Source: Sphingobacteriales bacterium
GTDB taxonomy: Bacteria; Bacteroidota; Bacteroidia; Chitinophagales; Chitinophagaceae
Assembly: GCA_016708305.1 (NCBI GenBank)
Contig: JADJGB010000007.1
Location: 1 to 6,773, forward strand
Length of the DNA: 6,773 nt
Reading direction: 5' to 3'
Below the pieces are notes generated by a model. The model was given only the letters and a program-made list of their open reading frames with translations. It had not been told where the DNA came from and made no database searches. Both the position numbers and the translations under genes were made by a program. Every line of letters starts with the position of its first letter. The first letter of the stretch is position 1. Shown one piece after another: positions 1-4,628 of this stretch.

Positions 1-117
1 CCCTAACGCCTCTTCGGCCTCTTGTAACCCCAAAAACAGAATTTCTCCTTGTCCCACTGTCAACGCCCATTCTGTCCAGGTTCCTTTGGATTCTTTGTAA
101 ACGTCTGCGCATTTTGT
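1..117 (-). pseudogene. Gene remnant or start-less partial reading frame
   Basis: The minus strand is open from a TAA at 118-120 to the left edge and reads T-K-C-A-D-V-Y-K-E-S-K-G-T-W-T-E-W-A-L and onward, ending in an acidic stretch (LGLQEAEEALG). The composition looks like real protein rather than noise, but no ATG lies between the upstream stop and this stretch. An ATG at 110-112 opens a different frame that gives an arginine-rich, unlikely protein. Either the gene starts at a non-standard codon, or a frameshift near the start has separated the ATG from the coding frame. It follows the 143-493 gene on the same strand after about 25 bases and could be the next gene of that operon. I do not recognise the family. 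Confidence 0.35.
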
Positions 118-142
118 TTAATTTTTATAGTGAACGAATAAA

Positions 143-493
143 TTACATAACCATGTCAACCAGCTTTGAATTTACTTTGAAAGCTCCTGGGGCTTTTTTA
201 TCAGGCGTTGTAATCTCAATGCCTAATTTTTTAGCCAACTGTTTGCCGTCAATGTACTGTTTGTCTGATGGATTAATACCAAGTTTATTTAAAAATTCGT
301 CTAACTGTTTTGAGTTGTTGAATGTTACAACTGTAAAGTAATTAGCATCTACATTATCCTTGAAAGTTGATTGCTCCGCTCTTAGCTTTTCTGAAAGCTC
401 ATTCACTTCTTCCAAACATTCACTTTCGATATTACCGCCCATTTTCTTTACAGGCTTTTTTGTAATGCTTTTGTTGTCAAATTTAATAGCCAT
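143..493 (-). CDS. Small conserved-looking phage/ICE protein, unknown function
   Basis: This encodes 116 residues. The N-terminus is basic (KSITKKPVKK), residues about 25-50 are charged and helical (EEVNELSEKLRAEQ), and then comes a compact alpha/beta-like part with FTVVTFNNSKQLDEFLNKLGI and YIDGKQLAKKLGIEI. There is no signal peptide, membrane segment or metal-binding cysteine cluster. The ATG at 491-493 lies inside the end of the preceding PP-loop gene (11-base overlap, 483-493), so translation is probably coupled and the two products probably act in the same process. Pairs of a PAPS-reductase-like gene and a small protein are common in phage and ICE genomes. I infer an accessory partner role and cannot name the family. 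Confidence 0.75.
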   Translation of the reverse strand: MAIKFDNKSITKKPVKKMGGNIESECLEEVNELSEKLRAEQSTFKDNVDANYFTVVTFNNSKQLDEFLNKLGINPSDKQYIDGKQLAKKLGIEITTPDKKAPGAFKVNSKLVDMVM

Positions 494-1172
494 ACCTTTT
501 TATTTCAACGTCAATTAAAGGGAATAACTGTTTTAGTTTTTCGTAATCTTTAGGGAAGTTGTCTTTTAAAGGTTTTATAAATCTGTAATCCAACCCATCA
601 AAAGATTTGCCCCATATTTTGTAATCAATTGGGAGCTTTATTCCTGCTTCCTGAATTTCCGAAACGAGTTTATCTATCTTCCAATCATAAACAGGTAGCC
701 ATGTTTTACGATTGTTATTTATTGCGCCATGTTTTTTAATTACAAACCCTCTCATTTTACTATCCGCCGCCCTCGTCCCTAATGCCGTGTAAATGTTTTC
801 GTCTAAATCCAAATCATCTTTAATCATTGCATTTACGTCGTCATTATCGAAATTAGGCAACCCAAATTTTAGAATAGTTTTCCATGAGTTTAAATCCTGA
901 AATAAACCGGAATTTAAATGTTTGTAAAGCATCTGATTTGGCACTCTGTAAATTTTCGTATCAAATACGCTTTCGTAATACTCCAGCGACTTATTTACAA
1001 AATCAAGGTCAGGGTGTAGGTAATGGTAAATTGGTATAATCCTATCAAAGAACTTTTTAAGCTGGATGTATGCAGCTATTGCATCTTTCCCGGTTGAAAA
1101 CCTTAACAACGTAACGCCGTTTTGCTTTTCAGCCATCTTCTCACAAAGTTCATCGCTATTTTTATAAACCAT
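483..1172 (-). CDS. PP-loop protein of the PAPS reductase / ATP sulfurylase fold
   Basis: This encodes 229 residues. Residues 25-30 read FSTGKD, matching the SGGKDS-type PP-loop that binds the ATP or PAPS pyrophosphate. Residues 132-137 (GTRAAD) match the G-x-R-x-x-(E/D) segment seen further along in this fold, and 158-164 (WLPVYDW) fit the W-x-P-x-x-D/W element that follows it. The usual serine after the PP-loop lysine-aspartate is alanine (GKDA). It lacks the C-terminal ECGLH cysteine motif of CysH reductases, so it is unlikely to be a housekeeping sulfite-pathway enzyme. Phage and mobile-element relatives, including the DndC group, use the fold for nucleotide or DNA chemistry. The substrate cannot be told from sequence. 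It has its own promoter (1206-1237) and is coupled to the downstream 143-493 gene. Confidence 0.85.
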   Translation of the reverse strand: MVYKNSDELCEKMAEKQNGVTLLRFSTGKDAIAAYIQLKKFFDRIIPIYHYLHPDLDFVNKSLEYYESVFDTKIYRVPNQMLYKHLNSGLFQDLNSWKTILKFGLPNFDNDDVNAMIKDDLDLDENIYTALGTRAADSKMRGFVIKKHGAINNNRKTWLPVYDWKIDKLVSEIQEAGIKLPIDYKIWGKSFDGLDYRFIKPLKDNFPKDYEKLKQLFPLIDVEIKRYGY

Positions 1173-1205
1173 TACCGTTAATTAGTAATTATTCAAATTA
1201 TTATT

Positions 1206-1237
1206 CTAATATACAAAAAAAATATGTTCTATTCAAA
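1206..1237 (-). promoter_or_regulatory. Bacteroidota-type promoter for the PP-loop operon
   Basis: On the minus strand TTTG (1234-1237) is followed after exactly 20 bases by TATATTAG (1206-1213). This matches the Bacteroidota -33/-7 pattern TTTG-N19-21-TAnnTTTG with one mismatch in the -7 box. Transcription would start near 1199, about 27 bases before the ATG at 1170-1172. The -33 box overlaps the last codons of the upstream 1229-1677 gene, so the PP-loop operon can be expressed independently of it. Confidence 0.6.
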
Positions 1238-1677
1238 CAAACTTTTCTGCCCATTTATTTCAGGCGACAAAGGTAGTATTTCGCCTAAATTATTGTATAT
1301 TTCATCAACTGTTTCCCGAATGCCGCCGGGCCTTTGAATGTGGAACCTGGCCTCCGCTATTCTTACGCTTGCATTACTTTCAAACATGCCTAAAATATCT
1401 GCAATAGGCTTTGTGAAAAGCCCAAGCCTTACGGTCGTATCGCCGCTTTCGTACACTTCGGGGTAAATATGTTTGAGCGCAAGCCCGATAAATACCCACA
1501 CATCAAATTCGTATTTATCTGTGTACTTTTATGCAAATCTTTCAAACAGCTTGTATCCATCATTTGCCTAACCCTGCTAATTGCATCTAATGCTTCTGCG
1601 TGTACCTGGGGATGGTGCTTCGCTATATGCCTGATATAGTTTGCCCGGTCGCCATAGTCGTAAGAAGTATAACGCAA
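1229..1677 (-). pseudogene. Frameshifted gene of about 149 residues, unknown function
   Basis: Two overlapping minus-strand frames form one protein if a single base is restored. The first (from 1677) runs MRYTSYDYGDRANYIRHIAK to DLHK. The second is open from 1528 to 1229 and reads KYTDKYEFDVWVFIGLALKH onward. The join is in the A-run CATAAAAGTAC (1527-1530), where one extra A would restore a continuous 149-residue product ending in KSLFE. After the shift the first frame becomes implausible (CGYLSGLRSNIFTPKC). The first codon is TTG, with a stop just upstream (1684-1686) and no good leader, so the true start may also have been lost when the 1721-1880 element arrived. Base composition is richer in G and C than the AT-rich genes nearby. 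The family is not recognised; a sequencing error in the A-run is an alternative to real decay. Confidence 0.6.
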
Positions 1678-1720
1678 ATAGATTTAATTTTAATGCAAGA
1701 TACAACATTTTATTGTATTA

Positions 1721-1880
1721 GGGGAACTACCCATCAACTAAAGATTGATGGGCTTCGAAAGCAAATGCAAGCATTAACTTTACATATTGAACTTTCGCAC
1801 TTCAACGCCTCCTTTTCAGGTTTTGCAACCTGTTGTGCAGGACGGCTCGATGCGCTCAACGGTCAGTCCCTGACCTGAAC
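1721..1880 (-). ncRNA. Structured RNA-like element, possible IS200/IS605 right end with omegaRNA
   Basis: About 160 bases contain four near-perfect hairpins in a row. Read on the minus strand they are GGTCAG-GGA-CTGACC (1861-1875), CAGGTT-GCAA-AACCTG with a GNRA-type loop (1817-1832), AATGC-TT-GCATT (1764-1775), and CCCATCAA-7-TTGATGGG (1730-1752). The last sits in GAAGCCCATCAA...TTGATGGGTAGTTCCCC, the layout typical of right ends of IS200/IS605/IS1341 elements (GAAGCCC-hairpin-GGGTAGTTC). In such elements the transcript of the tnpB 3' end plus the right end is the omegaRNA, and the bases just after the end act as guide. A short minus-strand frame upstream (GQGLTVERIEPSCTTGCKT then stop) could be a scrap of a TnpB C-terminus. 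No TnpB core or TnpA is present, so this would be a remnant or non-autonomous copy. Confidence 0.5.
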
Positions 1881-1899
1881 TTAATTTGCACAAATATTT

Positions 1900-2103
1900 T
1901 TATGTGTAAGGTTTTACGGAAGAACATTTTTTCTTCCAACGCTCGTGAACCACGATTGCTAATTTTAACCAACGTGGGATTTCTTTATTCGGCTGTGTAA
2001 CTGATTTTACACTATCTGCTGAATTACCAGTTATCTTAGCAATGTCGGAGTTGGTTAATCCCAACTCCTTTTTCATTGCCTTAAATCTTTCGTGCCAATT
2101 CAT
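1900..2103 (-). CDS. Small helix-turn-helix DNA-binding protein (XRE/Cro-like)
   Basis: This encodes 67 residues. Residues 1-35 (MNWHERFKAMKKELGLTNSD, then IAKITGNSADSVKSV) have the amphipathic layout of a compact helix-turn-helix: helix, turn with 'GLTNSDIAKITGNS', then a recognition helix starting at the SADSV segment. It is followed by PRWLKLAIVVHERW and a basic tail KKKCSS. This is shorter than most XRE repressors and closer to phage Cro-like proteins. Its ATG overlaps the stop of the 2100-2381 gene by 4 bases (ATGA), so the two are coupled, expressed from the promoter at 2401-2432. It may regulate its own operon. The DNA-binding assignment rests on pattern only. Confidence 0.7.
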   Translation of the reverse strand: MNWHERFKAMKKELGLTNSDIAKITGNSADSVKSVTQPNKEIPRWLKLAIVVHERWKKKCSSVKPYT

Positions 2104-2381
2104 TTTATTGTTTTTAAAAAATCTCTGTTCTCGCTAATAAAGTCAATTTCTTCATCGCTCATATTTTTAGCGAATTTCAAGTATTCGTTTGGTAATAACG
2201 CATATTGGTTCAGCCTTTCAACAAAGAAGATAACATTACCACAACCTCTTTTTGTGAGCAAATTGTTTGATAACCCATTGCTTATCTTTTGAGAATAAGT
2301 AAACCAATCATAATGGCTTTTTTGACTCAAAATCATTAGCCTTTTTATTTCTTTCCAGTTTCTTTTAATTGTTGCTATCAT
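2100..2381 (-). CDS. Hypothetical protein, first gene of a two-gene operon
   Basis: This encodes 93 residues, starting MIATIKRNWKEIKRLMILSQ. The middle includes LSNNLLTKRGCGNVIFFVERL and the C-terminus is acidic and helical (NMSDEEIDFISENRDFLKTI). No membrane segment, signal peptide or catalytic motif is evident. It is coupled to the small HTH-like gene downstream through an ATGA overlap and has a good Bacteroidota-type promoter about 20 bases upstream. A small protein encoded just before a Cro-like regulator could be a toxin, antitoxin or anti-repressor, but nothing in its sequence decides this. Confidence 0.7.
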   Translation of the reverse strand: MIATIKRNWKEIKRLMILSQKSHYDWFTYSQKISNGLSNNLLTKRGCGNVIFFVERLNQYALLPNEYLKFAKNMSDEEIDFISENRDFLKTIK

Positions 2382-2400
2382 AATATCTTGTTTTACTATG

Positions 2401-2432
2401 TAAATGTAAGCATAAATTTACAAACTACCAAA
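2401..2432 (-). promoter_or_regulatory. Bacteroidota-type promoter for the 2381-1900 operon
   Basis: On the minus strand TTTG (2429-2432), 20 bases, then TACATTTA (2401-2408) fits TTTG-N20-TAnnTTTG with one mismatch at the last base. The ATG (2379-2381) lies about 20 bases downstream of the -7 box, giving a very short leader. Confidence 0.55.
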
Positions 2433-2489
2433 TAAAAGTAAATATATTTTTACATTGTAATTTGCCTACGCTCAAAAAAATAATACTGA

Positions 2490-2580
2490 TAGATAACATA
2501 GGTTTTACAAAATAGCCGTTCCAACGCTCAAATCCACCGCACAATTCGGCAACTTCGCCAAGCCCGAAAACGTTAGCCGT
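2490..2580 (-). repeat. attC-like site of cassette E
   Basis: Read on the minus strand, the outer arm ACGGCTAAC (2572-2580) opens the site and the G^TTATCT junction closes it (GTT at 2495-2497). Inside is a left half shared exactly over 27 bases (2549-2575) with the attC of the methyltransferase cassette (5710-5736), including CGGGCTTGGCGAAGTTGC. The central part carries GTGCGGTGG (2534-2542). The total of about 90 bases is within the attC size range. The left half contains an ACG-TTTT arm and the right half an AAAAC arm that can pair with it. Confidence 0.65.
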
Positions 2581-2888
2581 CAGTTATGAATCAACTATAT
2601 CTTTAATACCATTTTCTTCAAAAAAGACTATTTTTTCAAATTTCAACACATCTTTTACTGATGAACTACTTCCGATAGAATCTATTAATAAACACAAATG
2701 CTTTCCGTATTTTTCAATAGTATTTTCATTTGATTTAAAATACCATCTTTGTCCACCGCAATCTATAAACCCTTTTTGATGTGAACGAATTGGATAATCT
2801 TCTGGAATTACTTTCCAACTTTTATCACTTTCAAAATATTTGTTTAATTTCCGTATCAATCTAACCCGTGGAGTAACCGAACGGCTAA
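2497..2888 (-). mobile_element. Solitary integron-type gene cassette (cassette E)
   Basis: On the minus strand the cassette starts at G^TTAGCCGTT (junction 2889/2888) and ends at the G of G^TTATCTATC (2497/2496), 392 bases in all. The bases just after its gene read ACGGCTAAC, the exact reverse complement of its own first nine bases including the junction G (GTTAGCCGT). This end-to-start match is what defines an integron cassette. It carries one gene (the main part of 2584-2934) and one attC (2490-2580). No other complete cassette touches it. To its right is a short reading frame and to its left the promoter region of the 2381 operon. It therefore looks like an insertion at a secondary GTT site, or a survivor of a broken array. 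Confidence 0.7.
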
Positions 2889-2934
2889 CACACGTTTGTA
2901 GTGATTGGGCATTTTGGGTTAATTTATTGTTCAT
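2584..2934 (-). CDS. Unknown cassette protein, fused at its N-terminus to a host reading frame
   Basis: The frame encodes 116 residues. The cassette junction (2888/2889) falls at codon 16, so the first residues (MNNKLTQNAQSLQTC) come from outside the cassette and the rest (from about SRSVTPRVRLIRKLNKYFES) from it. The cassette part has a basic start, IDCGGQRWYFKS in the middle and an acidic end (FEENGIKDIVDS). I recognise no family. Inside the cassette the first plausible start is a TTG near 2863 giving LIRKLNKYF; there is no ATG there. With the host ATG (2932-2934) and the promoter at 3125-3156, insertion would have created an in-frame fusion that supplies expression. The stop lies 3 bases before the attC outer arm, as expected for a cassette gene. 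Confidence 0.65.
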   Translation of the reverse strand: MNNKLTQNAQSLQTCVSRSVTPRVRLIRKLNKYFESDKSWKVIPEDYPIRSHQKGFIDCGGQRWYFKSNENTIEKYGKHLCLLIDSIGSSSSVKDVLKFEKIVFFEENGIKDIVDS

Positions 2935-2947
2935 TTTGTGTCTGTTT

Positions 2948-3079
2948 TTATATAGAATTTCTGCCCTCTGTATAGGCTTCTATTTTGTCAAGACGCATTT
3001 TTAAATCGTCTTCACTACCAACAGCTATGACTTGATTTTTTGTTGGGTTGTCTAAATAATGTTTTACTAACGTTGCCAT
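2948..3079 (-). CDS. Small hypothetical protein of 43 residues
   Basis: The ATG at 3077-3079 opens MATLVKHYLDNPTKNQVIAV followed by a charged helical half (GSEDDLKMRLDKIEAYTEGR) and a stop at 2948-2950. Support comes from a very good promoter upstream (3125-3156) and an A-rich leader of the kind seen before other genes here. The next frame on this strand (from 2934) begins 13 bases after its stop, so the two probably share a transcript. It has no cysteines or membrane segment. Function is unknown. Confidence 0.6.
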   Translation of the reverse strand: MATLVKHYLDNPTKNQVIAVGSEDDLKMRLDKIEAYTEGRNSI

Positions 3080-3124
3080 AATTATAATTTTTGTTTTTTA
3101 TTTTTAATTGTTACTTTGATACAA

Positions 3125-3156
3125 CAAAGATAATGTATTTCAGTACACCAACCAAA
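3125..3156 (-). promoter_or_regulatory. Strong Bacteroidota-type promoter, minus strand
   Basis: TTTG (3153-3156), exactly 20 bases, then TATCTTTG (3125-3132): a complete match to TTTG-N20-TAnnTTTG. It faces left and would drive the 43-residue gene and the fused cassette gene downstream. A partial palindrome TGTA-6-TACA lies in the spacer and could be an operator half-site pair. Confidence 0.75.
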
Positions 3157-3191
3157 TTTATTTTTTATTTTTTTAAAATAATTTACTTTAT

Positions 3192-3199
3192 TACATTTG
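3192..3199 (+). promoter_or_regulatory. Possible -7 box just before the 3204 gene
   Basis: TACATTTG is a perfect Bacteroidota -7 box, but the position 20 bases upstream reads TTTT instead of TTTG, so the -33 box is weak. The ATG follows only 4 bases later, so a transcript from here would be leaderless or nearly so. It may instead be a chance match in AT-rich DNA. Confidence 0.3.
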
Positions 3200-3203
3200 T
3201 GCC

Positions 3204-3425
3204 ATGCAATTAAAAGAATTTCTACTAAAGTATAAGTTTATAGCCCCCGCCAGGCTGGCGCAGATAATGTACAGAATGCCATCTGCGAAGCAGCATTTTA
3301 ACAATAAACTAAAAAGGCACGGCGGCCAGCGCATTTTAAAAACTGATGTAACAAAAGCATTAGATATTTTAAACCAAATGGCAGAAGATATTAGACAAAT
3401 CGAGGTAAAAAACGCAGAAAATTAG
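3204..3425 (+). CDS. Small basic protein, mobile-element type, unknown function
   Basis: This encodes 73 residues: MQLKEFLLKYKFIAPARLAQ, then MYRMPSAKQHFNNKLKRHGG, then RILKTDVTKALDILNQMAED. The order (helix, 'ARLAQIMY', basic linker, 'TDVTKALDIL') suggests a small all-helical, probably nucleic-acid-binding fold, but I cannot assign a family. The 3240-3340 stretch is GC-richer than its surroundings, as in the XRE gene at 4077 and the broken 1229-1677 gene. This hints that those three belong to the same older backbone. It diverges from the 2948-3079 gene across a short promoter region. Confidence 0.65.
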   Translation: MQLKEFLLKYKFIAPARLAQIMYRMPSAKQHFNNKLKRHGGQRILKTDVTKALDILNQMAEDIRQIEVKNAEN

Positions 3426-3462
3426 ATAATTTGTAAATTTTCAAAAATAGTTGCCTTAACTC

Positions 3463-3503
3463 TTGTTTTGTGATAAAATTATCACTATCTTTGATTTATC
3501 AAA
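3463..3503 (+). promoter_or_regulatory. Promoter with two palindromic operators for the 3524-4352 cluster
   Basis: TTG (3463-3465), 20 bases, then TATCTTTG (3486-3493) is a full Bacteroidota-type promoter. The spacer ends in a 16-base palindrome GTGATAA-AA-TTATCAC (3470-3485). A second one, TTTGAT-TT-ATCAAA (3490-3503), covers the end of the -7 box and the start region. Both contain TGAT...ATCA. Operators in these positions would block RNA polymerase. The obvious candidate repressor is the XRE protein encoded at the end of the same cluster (4077-4352). Confidence 0.65.
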
Positions 3504-3536
3504 CACAGTAAAAAAGTAAAATTATGCACACATTCA

Positions 3537-3716
3537 ATGAAGCTTTTAAAACTATGTAAAGCAAATCAGAAAATCATTTGGGGCACAAAAACAGAAATGT
3601 TTCATTTGATAGATAAAAATGATAGAGATTTTGATACAAACTTCGCTACGTCTAAAAAAGATGCCGAAATTTTAGGTGAAATAAAAACTGTATTAAAATC
3701 AATTGGCAGACTTTAA
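3537..3716 (+). CDS. Small hypothetical protein of 59 residues
   Basis: Translation from the ATG at 3537-3539 gives MKLLKLCKANQKIIWGTKTE, then a charged part with MFHLIDKNDRDFDTNFATSK and a helical end to a TAA at 3714-3716. There is an alternative: an ATG at 3524-3526 with a much better A-rich leader opens MHTFNEAFKTM and stops at once. This suggests the native start could be there, with a frameshift near 3550-3560. I chose 3537 because it gives an uninterrupted frame. It lies directly downstream of the double-palindrome promoter and 36 bases before the next gene. Function is unknown. Confidence 0.5.
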   Translation: MKLLKLCKANQKIIWGTKTEMFHLIDKNDRDFDTNFATSKKDAEILGEIKTVLKSIGRL

Positions 3717-3752
3717 ACAAAAGCAATTTAATAACAATTAAAAATAAAAATC

Positions 3753-4073
3753 ATGAACACAGAAACCAAAATGACTACAAAAACTTTCACAACAGAAGAA
3801 GGAACAATTACTTTCAACTCAAAGTACTTCATTATTCAAGGCAACAACGGCAATCACACTGGTTATAACAGAGAGTGGGAAATCAATGCCGAAGGCTACA
3901 AAACAAAAGCAGAAGCAAATAAAGTTTATAAAGAAATGGCAAATGAAAATGGCGATATAAAATATGGCTTAACACCTTTAAGAATAGTTACTGCTGATGA
4001 ATTGATAGAAATTTATAACGGAAGCGAAAGAATAAAATTTTTCAACTGCTTTGATATAGATGTAAAATTTTAA
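3753..4073 (+). CDS. Hypothetical 106-residue protein upstream of an XRE regulator
   Basis: An A-rich leader precedes MNTETKMTTKTFTTEEGTIT. The sequence looks like a beta-rich start (FNSKYFIIQGNNGNHTGYNR), then a helix (KTKAEANKVYKEMANEN), then TPLRIVTADELIEIYNGSE and a C-terminus rich in F and D. No known motif is visible. The stop TAA is 3 bases from the ATG of the XRE gene at 4077, so translation is probably coupled and the two products probably function together. In such pairs the partner is often a toxin, a metallopeptidase or an inducer sensor; none of their motifs appears here. It is markedly more AT-rich than the XRE gene. Confidence 0.7.
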   Translation: MNTETKMTTKTFTTEEGTITFNSKYFIIQGNNGNHTGYNREWEINAEGYKTKAEANKVYKEMANENGDIKYGLTPLRIVTADELIEIYNGSERIKFFNCFDIDVKF

Positions 4074-4076
4074 GTA

Positions 4077-4352
4077 ATGAACGAAAAAACTTTGGGCGAA
4101 GCCCGTTTAAAAATAGCGGGCTTTTTAAAAAATAGGCGTCTTGAATTAGGTTTAACGCAAAAAGAGGTTGCCCAGCGTACGGGCATGGCCAGGGAAACTA
4201 TCAACCGCATGGAGCAGGGTTTTTTCTGGCTGGGTATGAAGCAATTTTTGCTTATCTGTGAGGCACTGCATCTGGTGCCGGATATTACCGAAATCAGATC
4301 CAGTGAAGATATTGCCGGGCGTATTCTTAAAGCTTGGGACATTAACGCCTAA
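4077..4352 (+). CDS. XRE-family transcriptional regulator
   Basis: This encodes 91 residues. Residues about 9-61 form a classic lambda-Cro/XRE helix-turn-helix: LKIAGFLKNRRLELGLTQKE, then VAQRTGMARETINRMEQG, where the recognition helix is ARETINRMEQG. The end (LHLVPDITEIRSSEDIAGRI) is a short tail, with no peptidase or ligand-binding domain. The protein should bind palindromic operators as a dimer. Likely targets are the two TGAT...ATCA palindromes in the promoter at 3463-3503, which would make the cluster autoregulated. The 5' part of the gene contains a terminator-like hairpin (4094-4126). The gene ends directly at a terminator (4351-4369). Confidence 0.88.
   Translation: MNEKTLGEARLKIAGFLKNRRLELGLTQKEVAQRTGMARETINRMEQGFFWLGMKQFLLICEALHLVPDITEIRSSEDIAGRILKAWDINA
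4094..4126 (+). promoter_or_regulatory. Possible attenuator hairpins inside the XRE gene
   Basis: AAGCCCG (4099-4105) and CGGGCTT (4117-4123) form a 7-bp stem followed by TTTTT, the shape of an intrinsic terminator inside codons 8-17 of the XRE gene. Its 5' arm is also part of a smaller competing hairpin, GGGC-GAA-GCCC (4094-4104). Two mutually exclusive folds of this kind could act as an attenuator controlled by the ribosome or by RNA structure. Codon constraint could also produce this by chance. Confidence 0.35.
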
Positions 4353-4369
4353 CCCAATAGGGGTTTTTT
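4351..4369 (+). terminator. Intrinsic terminator after the XRE gene
   Basis: AACCC-AATAG-GGGTT followed by a T-run (to 4369) forms a short stem with a U-tract immediately after the XRE stop codon. It overlaps the end of the converging 4368-4574 gene, so it separates the plus-strand cluster from the minus-strand genes on its right. Confidence 0.7.
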
Positions 4370-4574
4370 AAAATGGGCATTTGTCTTTTTGTTTTGGCAC
4401 AATGGTAACGGTGCTGATAAAAGTGTTGGCCTCTTTAATATTGCTTTCGGCCAGGCGTATAAGGTGAAGGCCATAGTTGATCAAATCGCTTTGGCTGAGT
4501 GGGTGGCTGTCAATCCATTGCTTTGTGCTGGCATCAGTACGTGCCATTATAGGTATTGTTCTGTTATTATGCAT
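4368..4574 (-). CDS. Small hypothetical protein converging on the XRE gene
   Basis: This encodes 68 residues starting MHNNRTIPIMARTDASTKQW. A later start at the second methionine (MARTDASTKQW) is also possible. The middle is helical (LSQSDLINYGLHLIRLAESN), the end short and basic (PKQKDKCPF). 'ASTKQWIDSH' and the following helix could suit a small ribbon-helix-helix-like DNA binder, but this is weak. It sits between the truncated attC of the array (4591-4628) and the terminator at 4351. It carries no attC of its own in front of it, so I treat it as backbone rather than cassette cargo. Confidence 0.6.
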   Translation of the reverse strand: MHNNRTIPIMARTDASTKQWIDSHPLSQSDLINYGLHLIRLAESNIKEANTFISTVTIVPKQKDKCPF

Positions 4575-4590
4575 TCAAATTGATTTCAAA

Positions 4591-4628
4591 TTAATAGCGG
4601 GTGTTGCGCCTATTTCGGAGTTGGGCGC
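4591..4628 (-). repeat. Truncated attC of cassette D (left half only)
   Basis: On the minus strand the outer arm GCGCCCAAC (4620-4628) is the exact reverse complement of the start of cassette D (GTTGGGCGC at 4856-4864). It is followed by TCCGAAATAGGCGCAACACCC, which aligns with the left halves of the other attC sites. No closing GTT follows, and the sequence runs into AT-rich DNA and the 4368-4574 gene. The right half has been lost, so this marks the broken distal end of the array. Confidence 0.6.

Noticed and set aside
1600..1878. Plus-strand open frame of 92 codons
   Set aside because: It runs antisense across the broken 1229-1677 gene and the hairpin element and has no leader. It is explained by those structures.
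2752..2760. TCCACCGCA, a near match to the CCACCGCAC motif
   Set aside because: It lies inside the coding part of cassette E at the conserved-looking CGGQRW codons, away from any attC, and is incomplete.
4070..4342. Minus-strand frame opposite the XRE gene
   Set aside because: Shadow of a gene with a clear helix-turn-helix; the translation has no protein-like features.
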